Source: Aliiroseovarius sp. M344 (GTDB lineage: Bacteria > Pseudomonadota > Alphaproteobacteria > Rhodobacterales > Rhodobacteraceae). Taken from it: a stretch of DNA of 64,000 nucleotides. A program made the position numbers and the translations under genes. Shown piece by piece: positions 8,540-18,291 of this stretch. Where the stretch lies: positions 992,001 through 1,056,000 of the forward strand of contig NZ_CP081153.1 of NCBI RefSeq assembly GCF_025140835.1, read 5' to 3'. The notes under the pieces are model-generated. The model was not told where the DNA came from. It did no database searches and was given only the letters and a program-made list of their open reading frames with translations. Numbering within the stretch: position 1 is the first letter of the stretch; each line of letters opens with the position of its first letter.

Positions 8540-8915
8540 GTCAGATACCCCTCTGTCTTTGTGTCAGAGTATAGAGGTAGTGCTTTGCGCGTTAAATTTC
8601 CATGGGCATGCCGGTGTCGCAAACACCGGCTTAGAATGGCATGCGGAAGAAACCTAACAGAAAGGCGGATACACATCGCCTTTCGCCGCGGTCCTACCGA
8701 TGCCTGCTAATGGCCCAGCTCGCACCGCTTGGCTGAAACCGGCATCCTTCATCATCAGGTGACCGATGGAAAACGCATTGGCTCATTTAACATTGGCGCC
8801 TACACGTCCCTTCACTGAAAAAGTCAGCATCTAAGTTGGCATGCGCATGCATTGGATTGGCCATGTCGGTGCGTTTTCAAGTCAGACCGATCAGTGGGAC
8901 AGCTTATAGCACGAT
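8540..8915. other. 376-base gene-free gap with two perfect hairpins
   Basis: No convincing coding sequence is seen between msrB and tRNA-Cys. It must contain the msrB promoter and any tRNA 3' signals. Two hairpins stand out: GCCGGTGT/ACACCGGC (8610-8630) and GAAAGGCG/CGCCTTTC (8660-8684). Neither has a T tract in either direction. GGCATGC recurs three times in the gap. Confidence 0.4.
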
Positions 8916-8989
8916 TGGAGGCGAGTACCGGAATCGAACCGGTGTACACGGATTTGCAATCCGCTGCGTCACCACTCCGCCAACTCGCC
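8916..8989 (-). tRNA. tRNA-Cys (GCA)
   Basis: A 74-base cloverleaf with encoded CCA. Read on the minus strand it starts GGCGAG and ends CTCGCC-T-CCA (the 3' CCA at 8916-8918). The T arm CCGGTTCGATTCCGG and an anticodon loop with GCA at 8955-8957 are clear. The acceptor stem pairs completely. Confidence 0.96.
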
Positions 8990-9184
8990 ATCCGTGGTGT
9001 TGGGGTTCTCTAGCGCCTATTCTGGGGGCATGTCCAGCCCGGAACTGCAGTGTGGATGCAAAACTATGGGCTCGGTCAGCTTTCGGCGGACTGCGACGCA
9101 TTATCCGGATCGGGCCTTGCGGGATTGCCGCGTCTGGCTAACTATGGCAAGAGAAGCCAGACGCTCTGAATAGATAGGCTAAAC

Positions 9185-9838
9185 ATGACCGACTTTGCCA
9201 TGCGCCGCACGATGATGGTGGACACACAAGTCCGCCCGTCTGATGTGACCAAGTTCCCAATTATCGACGCTATGCTTTCCGTCCCGCGCGAAGACTATGT
9301 ACCTGATGGGAAACGTGAAGCAGCCTATATGGGCGAGAATATCGCACTTGAAGGCGGTCGGGTGGTTCTTGAGCCGCGTACGTTGGCCAAGATGCTGGAT
9401 GCGGTCGATATTCAGCGTGACGAAATGGTGCTCGATCTGGGATGTGGGCTTGGTTACAGCTCTGCCGTTATTGCACGCTTGGCGGATTTCGTTGTTGCGG
9501 TTGAAGAAGATGAAGCAATGGCGGCGGATGCCCAAGCCAACCTGTCGGAACATGGCGCAGACAATGTCGCTGTCATTGCTGGTTCGCTGGTGGAAGGAAA
9601 CGCCAAGAACGGCCCCTATGACGTGATTTTGATCCAAGGCGCGGTTGAAGTTGTGCCTTCGGCGATCACCGAGCAACTCAAAGATGGCGGGCGTATCTGT
9701 GGCATCTTCGCTGAAGGTATGCTGGGCACCGTTAAAGTGGGCTACAAGATCGACGGTAACGTCGTTTGGCGCCATAGCTTCAGCGCAGGCGCTCCTGTGA
9801 TCGACGGATTCCAGACGCCTCGGAAATTCGTTCTATAA
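9185..9838 (+). CDS. pcm: Protein-L-isoaspartate O-methyltransferase family protein
   Basis: 217 residues, SAM-dependent methyltransferase of the PIMT family. The VPREDYVPDGKREAAYMGEN N-terminal block, motif I VLDLGCGLGYSSAVIARLA, the acidic VAVEEDE end of beta-2 and YDVILIQGAVEVVP are visible. The family repairs isoaspartyl residues, but many alphaproteobacterial members next to tolC are divergent and their substrate is unproven. It lies 60 bases upstream of tolC in the same direction, a pairing I recall as common in this group. Confidence 0.85.
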   Translation: MTDFAMRRTMMVDTQVRPSDVTKFPIIDAMLSVPREDYVPDGKREAAYMGENIALEGGRVVLEPRTLAKMLDAVDIQRDEMVLDLGCGLGYSSAVIARLADFVVAVEEDEAMAADAQANLSEHGADNVAVIAGSLVEGNAKNGPYDVILIQGAVEVVPSAITEQLKDGGRICGIFAEGMLGTVKVGYKIDGNVVWRHSFSAGAPVIDGFQTPRKFVL

Positions 9839-9898
9839 TGCGATGCTAGGTTGGTCTGTGCTGGGCCACACCGCATGTGAGGTTAATAAGGTGGCGAG

Positions 9899-11293
9899 AT
9901 GACCAAACGGTTTGGGAAAAAATGGGCCAGCTTTGTACTGGCAATCGGTGTTTCTGTCGCATCGGTGCCAATGGCCTTTGGCGAAACCTTGTCCGACGCG
10001 ATGGCTGCTGCCTACAAACACAGCGGATTGCTTGCGCAAAACCAAGCCCTTCTGCGCGCCGCTGACGAAGATGTTGCGATTGCACAAGCCGCTTTGCGAC
10101 CCACGCTTAGCTATGCCATTCAGCACGGGTGGACGGACCCCAATGCTAGCGTTTCCGGAAACTCTTTCTGGGGCACGTCGGCTCAATTGACGGCCGAGTT
10201 TCTGATCTTCAATTTCGGCCGCGGCAAAGCTGCGATCGCCGCGCAGAAAGAGATCGTGCTGGCGACACGCGACGGTTTGACCAGTGTCGAGCAACAGATT
10301 TTGTTGCGGGCTGTCAAAGCCTATGTTGACGTCCGTTCCGCCGTTGAAAACGCACAGCTTCAGGGAAATTCGGTCCGGGTGCTGACGCAGGAACTGCGGG
10401 CTGCAAATGATCGCTTTGAGGTTGGCGAGGTGACCCAAACGGACGTCGCTTTGTCACAGGCCCGGCTGGCGGCTGCCCGTGCGAGCGAGGCGTCCGCACG
10501 CGGCAATCTAGCGATTGCGCGAGAAGAATATCGCGCTGCGACTGGCAAACTGCCCGGTTCGCTCTCGGCGCCACCGGCTTTGCCCATGACGGCTAAAACA
10601 TTAGATGCAGCGCAAGGCATTGCCCGGCAACGTCACCCCGATATTCTTGCAGCGCAACACAACGTGGCAGCGGCTGATCTGGCCATCGAGATTTCGATGG
10701 CGGCGATGAAACCGGCGTTGGTCGGAAGCGCGCAGACAAAATGGCAAGACGCGGGCGGGACGGATTTCTTCTCGAACAACGTTGGCGTGGCGGTTCAAGG
10801 CACGATCTATTCGGGTGGAAAATTGTCGGCCGAATATCGGAAAGCCGTGGCAAATACCGAAGCGGCCCGTGCGGGACTGCATCAAACACGGCTGGCAGTG
10901 GATCAGGGCGTTGCGAACGCCTGGGCGCAACTGGCCATCGCCGCAGCGTCGCTTGAGGCGACCGAGCGGCAGATCCGGGCAAGCCGCGTGGCGCTTCGTG
11001 GTGCTCGCGAAGAAGCATCGCTGGGCTCGCGCACAACATTGGACGTTTTGAATGCCGAACAGGAGCTTCTGAACGCAGAAGCCAGCCGCATTACGGCCCA
11101 ATCCAATCAGTACCTTGCTGCATATTCCCTGTTGTCGTCGATGGGGTTGCTGACGGCCGAGCATCTGAAACTTGGCGTCGTGACCTATGATCCCGAGGCT
11201 TATTTCAACACTGTAAAGTCGGCTCCGGTGCACCGCGTCAGCCCACAGGGCAAGCGGTTGGACAGCTTATTGGAAGCTCTTGGCAAAAATTGA
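9899..11293 (+). CDS. tolC: TolC-family outer membrane efflux/secretion channel
   Basis: 464 residues with an N-terminal signal peptide (MTKRFGKKWASFVLAIGVSV..., cleavage near AFG-ET) and ETLSDAMAAAYKHS at the mature start. Two internally similar OEP halves follow: the first contains ANDRFEVGEVTQTDVALSQA and the second REEASLGSRTTLDVLNAEQE, the paired helix signatures of TolC. It forms the trimeric outer-membrane exit duct for type I secretion and tripartite pumps. No inner-membrane partner is adjacent, so it probably serves several systems. Confidence 0.93.
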   Translation: MTKRFGKKWASFVLAIGVSVASVPMAFGETLSDAMAAAYKHSGLLAQNQALLRAADEDVAIAQAALRPTLSYAIQHGWTDPNASVSGNSFWGTSAQLTAEFLIFNFGRGKAAIAAQKEIVLATRDGLTSVEQQILLRAVKAYVDVRSAVENAQLQGNSVRVLTQELRAANDRFEVGEVTQTDVALSQARLAAARASEASARGNLAIAREEYRAATGKLPGSLSAPPALPMTAKTLDAAQGIARQRHPDILAAQHNVAAADLAIEISMAAMKPALVGSAQTKWQDAGGTDFFSNNVGVAVQGTIYSGGKLSAEYRKAVANTEAARAGLHQTRLAVDQGVANAWAQLAIAAASLEATERQIRASRVALRGAREEASLGSRTTLDVLNAEQELLNAEASRITAQSNQYLAAYSLLSSMGLLTAEHLKLGVVTYDPEAYFNTVKSAPVHRVSPQGKRLDSLLEALGKN

Positions 11294-11393
11294 AACAGTT
11301 CGTTCAGTTGTGCGAACGCGTTGCATTCGGTAGAGTTCTTGTAATGAAGGCCGGCTAGACCGGTCCAAGGAACAATTTTGCAGGTGTTATTGC

Positions 11394-12317
11394 ATGTCTG
11401 ACCCGGTTTCAAATGCCGAGATCGAAGATGTCCTTTCGTCGATTCGTCGGCTGATCTCTGAAAGCAAAGCTTCTGAAGGGCAAGAAGCTTCGACAAAAAC
11501 CGAAAAGCTGGTTTTGACCCCGGCTTTCCGTGTCCATGACGAAAGCAACAGCAAACCCTCCTCTCCGGCGCCCCAAAGCGATCGGGTTTTGGAACTGGAA
11601 GATCCGGTAATTGGCGCTGGCACCCGAAGTCGCCATGTTGACGAGGCTGCGAAACCAAACACCCGCGAGGAAAAGCCGCAGGAAGCGGAGCGCCTGCAGG
11701 CAGCGGCTGAGACGCCTCGCTCAAGCACAGACGACCACCCGATCCCAGTCTTCTCACATCGCGGCTATTCCAAAACGCCCGTTGAGGATGCGGAAGAGCT
11801 GCCGCCCCTTACGCCGGAAGCTGAACAAGATGCCGCAACTCTGACAGGGCGGTTCGCGGAGTTTGAATATTCGGCCAACCAAAAACCCGACGCATGGGAG
11901 GCAGATGAAGGCGACGAGACTGCTCAGTCCGACGTATTGATGTTTCACGCCGCGCGCCTGCGGACTGACAGTGACGAGGGCATTACCGATACCGAAACGC
12001 GTGACTGGCCCAAGGGCGAAGATGCGCCGGAAGCTCCTTTTGTCGCTGTGAAAGATGCAACGGACGCAGAACGCCAGCCACCTACCGAACTACGGCAAAA
12101 CCACTCAGCACCGCTCGTGCCTGACGCGCATGCCGGCGACGTCGAGATTGTCGGTGACGACACTGATATTATCGACGAAGAAGTTGTTCAGGCGATGGTA
12201 GCCCGTCTAGTGCGCGAAGAGCTGCAAGGCGAAGTGGGCGAGAAGATTACCCAATCCATCCGCCGCTTTGTTCGGCGCGAGATTGAGCGCGCCCTGACCT
12301 TGAAAGGGTTGGAGTAG
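11394..12317 (+). CDS. PopZ-like / DUF2497 protein
   Basis: 307 residues. The N-terminus (SNAEIEDVLSSIRRLISES) is a short amphipathic helix resembling the PopZ start, in which IEEIL-SIRRIISE is typical. Residues about 25-250 are acidic, proline- and glutamate-rich and probably disordered. The last 50 residues (EEVVQAMVARLVREELQGEV and the following QSIRRFVRREIERAL) form predicted helices like the PopZ oligomerisation module. PopZ organises a chromosome-anchoring hub at the cell pole in Caulobacter. Identity as a polar organiser is inferred from architecture. Confidence 0.6.
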   Translation: MSDPVSNAEIEDVLSSIRRLISESKASEGQEASTKTEKLVLTPAFRVHDESNSKPSSPAPQSDRVLELEDPVIGAGTRSRHVDEAAKPNTREEKPQEAERLQAAAETPRSSTDDHPIPVFSHRGYSKTPVEDAEELPPLTPEAEQDAATLTGRFAEFEYSANQKPDAWEADEGDETAQSDVLMFHAARLRTDSDEGITDTETRDWPKGEDAPEAPFVAVKDATDAERQPPTELRQNHSAPLVPDAHAGDVEIVGDDTDIIDEEVVQAMVARLVREELQGEVGEKITQSIRRFVRREIERALTLKGLE

Positions 12318-12328
12318 AAATCCAGCCG

Positions 12329-13774
12329 CTATTGGGCCAAGTCCAGGAACCGGTCTAGGTCCAGATGGTTTTCGACGTGTTGCGCCAAAGCCTCCAGTGT
12401 ATCGTCTATACGGGCTTCAAACCCGGTCACGCCAGCCTGCCCACCCAACTGTTCAAGATAGACCTGCCTGAAGCCGTCGGCTGAGAACAGGCCATGCAAA
12501 TAACACCCCAAAACGCGACCATCTGCACTGGCTGCGCCTTCCGGTCGGCCATCCACGGATAGCCATGCGCGCGATGTATCGGGGCCGGTGCTTTGGCCCA
12601 GATGAATTTCATAGCCGGATAAGCGCTTTCCCGAAGCCAAATGAATGGCTTGGGTCATTGCCAGCGTCTTCTTGGGTTCAAGATAGGTTGTGATGTTCAG
12701 GTGTCCCAACCCCATCACACGACCTGGCGTACCCTCGATCCCGTCTTGATCTATGATCTCTTGCCCCAACATCTGATAACCACCGCAAATGCCAAGCACA
12801 TGCCCACCGCGCCTGAGGTGGGCGGCAAGATCAACGTCCCAACCTTGTGCACGGAAATCCGCCAGATCAGCGATTGTGGATTTAGAGCCGGGAATAAGAA
12901 CCAGATGCGCGTCGCCGGGCAAAGCGCGGCCGGGTTCGATGATTTCGACCGTCACGTCAGGTTCGTTCACCAAAGGGTCCAGATCGTCAAAATTGGCGAT
13001 CCGGTTCAAGCGTGGCACGGCAATCTTGAATGCCCCACCGGCGCGGCTAGCGATGTCCATGACATCTTCGGCGGGCAGACGCCAGGCGTCGCTAAACCAG
13101 GGCAATGTGCCCAGATCGTGCCATCCGGTTCGCGCCGCGATCTCGGACGCGCCATCGGCAAAAAGGGTGGGGTCGCCGCGAAATTTGTTCACAAGAAAGG
13201 CTTTGATCCGGTTTCGATCATCCGCAGGCAGCACGGCATGGGTGCCGACCAGTTGGGCAATGACGCCGCCACGATCAATGTCGCCCGCCAGCAAGACAGG
13301 CAGGTCTGCAGCTTCGGCAAAGCCCATATTGGCAATGTCGCCCGCCCGCAGGTTGATCTCGGCGGGGCTTCCGGCACCTTCCACGATGACCAGATCGCGC
13401 CCCTTTTTCAATCGGTGAAAGCTCTCCAAAACACGTGGCATCAAATCTGCTTTGGCCTTGCCGTAGTCTCGGGCTTTCATTGTCGCAAAGCGCTGCCCCT
13501 GAACAATCACCTGTGCACCAGTGTCGGTTTCGGGTTTCAACAGCACCGGGTTCATGTCGACCACCGGGTCCAAACCGCAGGCGCGCGCCTGAAGCGCTTG
13601 TGCCCGCCCGATTTCGCCCCCATCCACGGTGACTGCGGCATTGTTTGACATGTTTTGCGGCTTGAATGGTGCGACGTTTAATCCGCGCGCAACACAGGCG
13701 CGCGCGATCCCTGCAACCAGCAGGGACTTTCCCACATTCGAGCCCGCGCCCTGTATCATAATCGCTTTGGTCAT
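12329..13774 (-). CDS. cobQ: Cobyric acid synthase
   Basis: 481 residues. The N-terminal BioD-like ATP domain starts [20 protein letters not shown] and contains [20 protein letters not shown]. The C-terminal glutamine amidotransferase contains [12 protein letters not shown] with the nucleophile cysteine. It amidates the b, d, e and g side chains in cobalamin synthesis. No cobalamin riboswitch is evident upstream, and no other cob gene is in the window. The B12-dependent ethylmalonyl-CoA mutase at 49.3-51.3 kb is a local consumer of the cofactor. Confidence 0.96.
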   Translation of the reverse strand: MTKAIMIQGAGSNVGKSLLVAGIARACVARGLNVAPFKPQNMSNNAAVTVDGGEIGRAQALQARACGLDPVVDMNPVLLKPETDTGAQVIVQGQRFATMKARDYGKAKADLMPRVLESFHRLKKGRDLVIVEGAGSPAEINLRAGDIANMGFAEAADLPVLLAGDIDRGGVIAQLVGTHAVLPADDRNRIKAFLVNKFRGDPTLFADGASEIAARTGWHDLGTLPWFSDAWRLPAEDVMDIASRAGGAFKIAVPRLNRIANFDDLDPLVNEPDVTVEIIEPGRALPGDAHLVLIPGSKSTIADLADFRAQGWDVDLAAHLRRGGHVLGICGGYQMLGQEIIDQDGIEGTPGRVMGLGHLNITTYLEPKKTLAMTQAIHLASGKRLSGYEIHLGQSTGPDTSRAWLSVDGRPEGAASADGRVLGCYLHGLFSADGFRQVYLEQLGGQAGVTGFEARIDDTLEALAQHVENHLDLDRFLDLAQ

Positions 13775-13841
13775 AACGGTTGCATAGGGTCTTTTCCGAA
13801 GGCTGCCCAGCCCCGAACCGACTTTACCAGCCCCGCAAACG

Positions 13842-13866
13842 AAAAACGCGCCCGCAGGGGGGCGCG
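13842..13866 (-). terminator. Terminator of the small gene at 13896-14213
   Basis: CGCGCCC (13847-13853) and GGGCGCG (13860-13866) with a six-base loop. On the minus strand the stem is followed by TTTTT, then C. Confidence 0.8.
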
Positions 13867-13895
13867 ACTTTCAGAAATCCACAGGCCTTGCCTGT

Positions 13896-14213
13896 TTATG
13901 CAGCTTCGGCCTGCGCGGCGTTGCGGCGTTCGCTTTCCTCGCGGCTCAGCGCAACCGAGGTACGGATACCTTTGGAAACAAACTCCATCAAACCCTTCAC
14001 GACACGTTCGTTCGGGTCAATGCCAGCACAGCTCAAAACTTCGCGTCCGTCACGCGAACGCGCCCAGCGTGCAATCTGGTCGGGGCCATTGCCGTATTTT
14101 TTGTCATCAGCGATCGCGTCATCCAACGCGGCCAGCACCACGGCTGCAAAAAGTTTGCGCGCGCGATTGCCTTGTTCGTTGTTGAAAGCGGTACCGTCTA
14201 CGGAGTCCAGCAT
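13896..14213 (-). CDS. Small conserved protein, possibly DUF6280
   Basis: 105 residues, acidic and helical, without signal peptide or membrane segment. Notable segments are NRARKLFAAVVLAALDDAI, KKYGNGPDQIARWARSRDGR and GIDPNERVVKGLMEFVSKGI. It resembles a small family I recall from Rhodobacterales (DUF6280), function unknown; this assignment is from memory and uncertain. It has its own terminator and lies divergent to efp, so it is a single-gene unit. Confidence 0.65.
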   Translation of the reverse strand: MLDSVDGTAFNNEQGNRARKLFAAVVLAALDDAIADDKKYGNGPDQIARWARSRDGREVLSCAGIDPNERVVKGLMEFVSKGIRTSVALSREESERRNAAQAEAA

Positions 14214-14427
14214 GGTGGTCCTTTTTTTATTCTGCTCTTGCGCTCGTCGGAGTAGCAGACAATATGTCTTTTTCTATGCGATTCGGTATCCCCGCTAGCG
14301 CATGTCTGTTATGCGTATAGTGCATACCTTAAGCACTAGACAAGCTAAATACGTCACCTTGCCTGCGCCGGATCGTCAAGATATAGGTGCAGCCCAACAG
14401 AGTTCAACCTTTTGCGAAGGTTTAGGC

Positions 14428-14991
14428 ATGCCCAAAATCAACGGTAACGAAATTCGCCCCGGAAACGTACTGGAGCATAATGATGGCCTGTGGGCCGCTG
14501 TGAAAGTCGATCACGTAAAGCCCGGCAAGGGTGGCGCCTTTGCGCAGGTCGAGATGAAGAACCTGCGCAATGGCTCGAAGCTCAACGAGCGGTTCCGGTC
14601 CGCCGATAAGGTCGAGCGTGTGCGCCTTGAGCAAAAAGACCAGCAATTTCTGTATGAAGACGACGGGATGCTGATCTTCATGGACACGGAAACCTATGAG
14701 CAGAACCAGATACCGGCGGACCTGCTTGGCGACCGTCGCCCGTTCTTGCAAGACGGTATGACCATCGTGGTCGAGTTCTATGACACCGAAGCGTTGAACG
14801 CGACTTTGCCCCAAAAAGTGACCTGCACCATCGAAGAAACCGAGCCGGTGGTAAAGGGCCAGACGGCCGCCAACAGTTTCAAACCCGCCCTTCTGGACAA
14901 CGGCGTGCGGATTTCCGTGCCGCCTTTCGTTGGGCAGGGTGAGGCGATAATTGTGAACACCGAAACCATGGAATATTCCGAGCGCGCGTGA
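14428..14991 (+). CDS. efp: Translation elongation factor P
   Basis: 187 residues from the ATG at 14428 (AAGG upstream). An in-frame start at 14302 adds residues unlike EF-P and is rejected. Three beta-barrel domains are expected; the tip loop KPGKGGAF carries Lys34, the position modified in EpmA/EpmB-type systems. It relieves ribosome stalling at polyproline stretches. A strong terminator follows and partly separates it from the pseudouridine synthase gene. Confidence 0.96.
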   Translation: MPKINGNEIRPGNVLEHNDGLWAAVKVDHVKPGKGGAFAQVEMKNLRNGSKLNERFRSADKVERVRLEQKDQQFLYEDDGMLIFMDTETYEQNQIPADLLGDRRPFLQDGMTIVVEFYDTEALNATLPQKVTCTIEETEPVVKGQTAANSFKPALLDNGVRISVPPFVGQGEAIIVNTETMEYSERA

Positions 14992-15013
14992 CGTCGCGTC
15001 GCTAGGGTGAATG

Positions 15014-15040
15014 GGGCAGGGCAATTGCTCTGCCCTTTTT
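15014..15040 (+). terminator. Terminator of efp
   Basis: GGGCAG (15014-15019) pairs with CTGCCC (15030-15035); the inner GCAATTGC extends the stem. TTTTT follows at 15036-15040. It ends 14 bases before the TTG start of the next gene. Confidence 0.85.
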
Positions 15041-15054
15041 CATTGGAGGCTAGC

Positions 15055-15600
15055 TTGACCACGATCCTGTTCAATAAGCCCTTCAACGTTCTGTCGCAGT
15101 TTACCGACAAGGGGACCGACGGGTCGCCGCGTCAAACTTTGTCAGACTTTATTAATGTGCCCGGTGTCTATGCGGCAGGCCGGCTTGATCGCGACAGCGA
15201 GGGGCTGCTGGTGTTGACCGATGACGGAAAGTTACAAGCGCGGATTGCCAATCCCAGTCATAAGTTGGCTAAAACCTATTGGGTTCAAGTCGAAGGGATA
15301 CCTGATGACAATGCACTTCGTGCCTTGCGTGAGGGTGTCGCGCTGAAAGACGGACGGACACGCCCGGCGCAAGCAAGTCGTATCGATGAACCCAAGGCGC
15401 TGTGGACCCGTGACCCGCCCGTCCGGTTTCGAAAAACTGTGCCGGATTGCTGGCTGGAACTCACGATCCGTGAAGGCAAAAACCGGCAGGTGCGGCGGAT
15501 GACAGCCGCGATCGGGCACCCGACGCTGCGCTTGATCCGCTATGGCGTCGGGGATTGGACGCTGGATGGTTTGGACAGCGGCGAATGGCGTCACGTCTGA
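15055..15600 (+). CDS. rluE: 23S rRNA pseudouridine synthase, RluE/RsuA family
   Basis: 181 residues. The start is taken as TTG at 15055, five bases after a perfect GGAGG. The upstream ATG at 15007 would place the N-terminus inside the efp terminator, and the family begins at [15 protein letters not shown]. The catalytic block [18 protein letters not shown] holds the active aspartate, and [20 protein letters not shown] closes the domain. No S4 domain is present, as expected for RluE, which modifies a single uridine in the peptidyl-transferase region. The exact target is inferred from the family. Confidence 0.85.
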   Translation: MTTILFNKPFNVLSQFTDKGTDGSPRQTLSDFINVPGVYAAGRLDRDSEGLLVLTDDGKLQARIANPSHKLAKTYWVQVEGIPDDNALRALREGVALKDGRTRPAQASRIDEPKALWTRDPPVRFRKTVPDCWLELTIREGKNRQVRRMTAAIGHPTLRLIRYGVGDWTLDGLDSGEWRHV

Positions 15601-15612
15601 GGCGGACACGCG

Positions 15613-16356
15613 TTATCCCGGCCAAGAAACACTGGCGTCGCCTGCCTGCATGTCTTTGGTCGCGCGGTCGAACCGCAGATAGGCGATGGCCTGATCTCCG
15701 GATTGGGTAAACACTGTGCCGACCGGTTTGCCGCCAGATGTGATTGGCGTGCCCACCGGCGCTTTCCCGTTTGTCTGAACCATACTCAGACCTTTCTTTA
15801 GGTCGGTTTTATGCTTCATGCGGGCTGTCACTTCTTGACCGACATAACAGCCCTTGCGGAAATCAACCCCGTTCAGACGTTCAAAACCAGCCTCGAGCAA
15901 ATAGGAGTCCGGGGTCAGCTCTATCCCGGTTTCCGGGATGCAGTGTGCAACGCGGATGGCGTCCCAATCGACCCCGTCCTGACCCGCGCGACCGTCATAG
16001 GCGCGCCATCCCAGCGCATCGTGCCGCGGGTCGGCGAATGCTCCGTCTGGTGCTTGGCCCAGCCCCCGCACAGGGGCAATGTCGGTTGCGGCGATCTGTA
16101 CGTCAGCCCGAAGTTTATACATGGTCAGCCGTTGGGCGAGCGGTGCGGCAAGCGCGGTCGCGACGTCCAACAAGATCGCGTCTTCATCCGGCACAAGAAA
16201 GAAATCGGCAAGATACTTGCCCTGCGGGGTTAGAAGAGCCGCGTAAACGATGCCATTCGCCAACTTTTTTATGTCATTGGTCACAAGACCCTGAAGAAAG
16301 CTGTCGCGGTCTGTGCCTGTGATGCGCAGCACGGTGCGCGTTGGTTCTGCTGTCAT
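15613..16356 (-). CDS. ygfZ: Folate-binding YgfZ/GcvT-like protein
   Basis: 247 residues from the ATG at 16356, preceded by AGGAGA. DSFLQGLVTNDIKKL near the start and the diagnostic KGCYVGQEVTARMKH identify YgfZ, a tetrahydrofolate-binding protein that assists assembly or repair of certain iron-sulfur enzymes. It converges with rluE with only a 12-base gap. The family is clear; clients are unknown. Confidence 0.9.
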   Translation of the reverse strand: MTAEPTRTVLRITGTDRDSFLQGLVTNDIKKLANGIVYAALLTPQGKYLADFFLVPDEDAILLDVATALAAPLAQRLTMYKLRADVQIAATDIAPVRGLGQAPDGAFADPRHDALGWRAYDGRAGQDGVDWDAIRVAHCIPETGIELTPDSYLLEAGFERLNGVDFRKGCYVGQEVTARMKHKTDLKKGLSMVQTNGKAPVGTPITSGGKPVGTVFTQSGDQAIAYLRFDRATKDMQAGDASVSWPG

Positions 16357-16410
16357 GGTGTTCTCCTGTCGCCGCACCAATATAGGGTCGCGGGATCAGA
16401 GCGAAAGAGG

Positions 16411-18291
16411 TCAACCACGCTTGCGCCCCAGAAGTCCTCCGGCAAACAGCCCGCGGATAGACCAGCGCGCAGGCTCGGCGTGTTCGACTGTCGACACTTT
16501 ACGCTTGCGCCGCCGGCCTTTTAAGCGGGCGTCCGCTGGTTTGCCGCCATCCTGAAACTGCAATTTGTAAAGCTGTGCATAGATGCCGCCACGGGCCAGC
16601 AACTCCTCGTGATTTCCCTGATCAACCACCTTGCCCTGATCCATTACGACGATCTTGTCGGCGTCTCGCACGGTGGCCAAGCGATGCGCAATGACAAGCG
16701 TTGTGCGGTCTTTCGACAGTTCGTCCAGCGCCTGCTGCACCAGTTTTTCGGACTTCGCATCCAGTGCGGATGTGGCTTCGTCTAGCAGAAGAAAAGGCGC
16801 GTCTCGCAACACGGCCCGGGCGATTGCGACACGTTGACGTTGACCGCCAGACAGGTTTGATCCGCGTGGCCCGGCCGGGGTATCCAACCCTTTTTCCATC
16901 TGGAGCAGAAAATCGGAAACATGCGCCACATCCAGCGCGTGCTTCAGCTTCTTTTCGTCAATGTCAGAGCGACCCATGAGGATGTTGTCGCGCAGCGTTT
17001 CGTCAAACAATAACGCTTCTTGACTGACGACCGAAAAAAGACCACGGAGTTTTTCAAGCGGAAGCTGCGTAACGTCTGCCGCGCCAATCGTTACCTTACC
17101 TGATTTTGCGTCCGCCAGACGGGTCAGAAGATTGAAAACGGTGCTTTTCCCAGCGCCGGATGCGCCGACCAATGCCGTTGTTTTGCCGGCCTCTGCAGTA
17201 AAACTGGCACCCCGCAGAACGGGTGTTTCGCCATAAGAGAAAACCACATCTTTCAATTCGATCTTCGCTTTGCGGGCCATACCGGGAAGCGTTGCAGGCT
17301 TGGGGGGTGACAGGATTGAAGGGCGCTCACTGAACACACTTCTGATCCGCTCAAGGCTGGAAAGTGCTGCCTGCCAGGCCCCTGAAACTTTCCCGAGGTT
17401 GCGCAACGGGTCAAAAACCAGCGCCATCGCGGTGAAGAAGCTCATGAATTCGCCAACGGTCTTGGCACCTGAATTGATCTGGATGCCGCCGTAAACCAGC
17501 ACACCAAAGAACCCCACGGCCGCGATGATGTCGACCATTGCAACAATGCCGCCTTGATTGGCTTGGCTTTGCAAATGGGTGCGGGCAAACTGGTCGATCT
17601 CGCGATCCACACGGCCCTGTTCGTGGCGTTCAGTGCCCGAAAGTTTGATCGAGTTGATGCCGTGAAAAATCTCGTCCAGACGGGTCGAGATCTGCGCGGC
17701 AGACGACCGGCTGTCGGTTGTGGTGCGGCGCACCCGTTTTTGCAGGATGCTCATCGGTATGGTCAGGATCGGGGCGGCAGCAACCGCGACCACGACCCAA
17801 AGCCAGTCAATCGACAGCGCCACACCCAACAGTGCCAAAAGCGATACGACATCGCGCGCGACAGCGGCCAGAACCACCTCCCATATCGTGGCAATGGCTT
17901 GCGCGTCGCCGCGCACACGCTCGATCAGGGTGCCGGGTGAATTGTCACGAAAGAAGTTGCTGTCCAGTGTCAGCATATGCGCTACCATGTCCGACTGCAG
18001 TTTGGCGGCAACGCGTTGTCCGACATGCACCATCAAGACCCGATGACCAAAGGCAGCGACAGCGCGAACGATGAAGATGCCAGCCACCGTCAAAGCGACT
18101 GCGATAATTGACGACGTGCTGCCCGACGAAAAGGCCACATCGAACATCGGTTTGATCATATAACTCAGGCCACCCAGCGCGAGCCCTTCCAGCAACATCA
18201 AAAACACCGCTGCAATCAGTGGCCAGCGATAGGCGCGCATGTAACTGCGCCACATCCAGCGGATCATGTCAGGGTGTTTCGTCGCGCTCAT
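16411..18291 (-). CDS. ABC exporter, fused permease-ATPase (MsbA-like)
   Basis: 626 residues. The N-terminal half holds six membrane helices (RWPLIAAVFLMLLEGLALGG, ISLLALLGVALSIDWLWVVV-type segments). The C-terminal half is a nucleotide-binding domain with Walker A GASGAGKST, signature LSGGQRQRVAIARA and Walker B FLLLDEATSALD. The C-terminal tail is basic (RLKGRRRKRK). MsbA flips lipid A; related half-transporters export peptides or drugs, so substrate is open. It is translationally coupled (four-base overlap) to an upstream tyrosine phosphatase gene, a pairing that may couple envelope export to a phosphate-based signal (inference). Confidence 0.88.
   Translation of the reverse strand: MSATKHPDMIRWMWRSYMRAYRWPLIAAVFLMLLEGLALGGLSYMIKPMFDVAFSSGSTSSIIAVALTVAGIFIVRAVAAFGHRVLMVHVGQRVAAKLQSDMVAHMLTLDSNFFRDNSPGTLIERVRGDAQAIATIWEVVLAAVARDVVSLLALLGVALSIDWLWVVVAVAAAPILTIPMSILQKRVRRTTTDSRSSAAQISTRLDEIFHGINSIKLSGTERHEQGRVDREIDQFARTHLQSQANQGGIVAMVDIIAAVGFFGVLVYGGIQINSGAKTVGEFMSFFTAMALVFDPLRNLGKVSGAWQAALSSLERIRSVFSERPSILSPPKPATLPGMARKAKIELKDVVFSYGETPVLRGASFTAEAGKTTALVGASGAGKSTVFNLLTRLADAKSGKVTIGAADVTQLPLEKLRGLFSVVSQEALLFDETLRDNILMGRSDIDEKKLKHALDVAHVSDFLLQMEKGLDTPAGPRGSNLSGGQRQRVAIARAVLRDAPFLLLDEATSALDAKSEKLVQQALDELSKDRTTLVIAHRLATVRDADKIVVMDQGKVVDQGNHEELLARGGIYAQLYKLQFQDGGKPADARLKGRRRKRKVSTVEHAEPARWSIRGLFAGGLLGRKRG

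Noticed and set aside
8836..9141. Open frame of 101 codons across tRNA-Cys
   Set aside because: It runs antisense through the tRNA gene, has no ribosome site and no recognisable domain.
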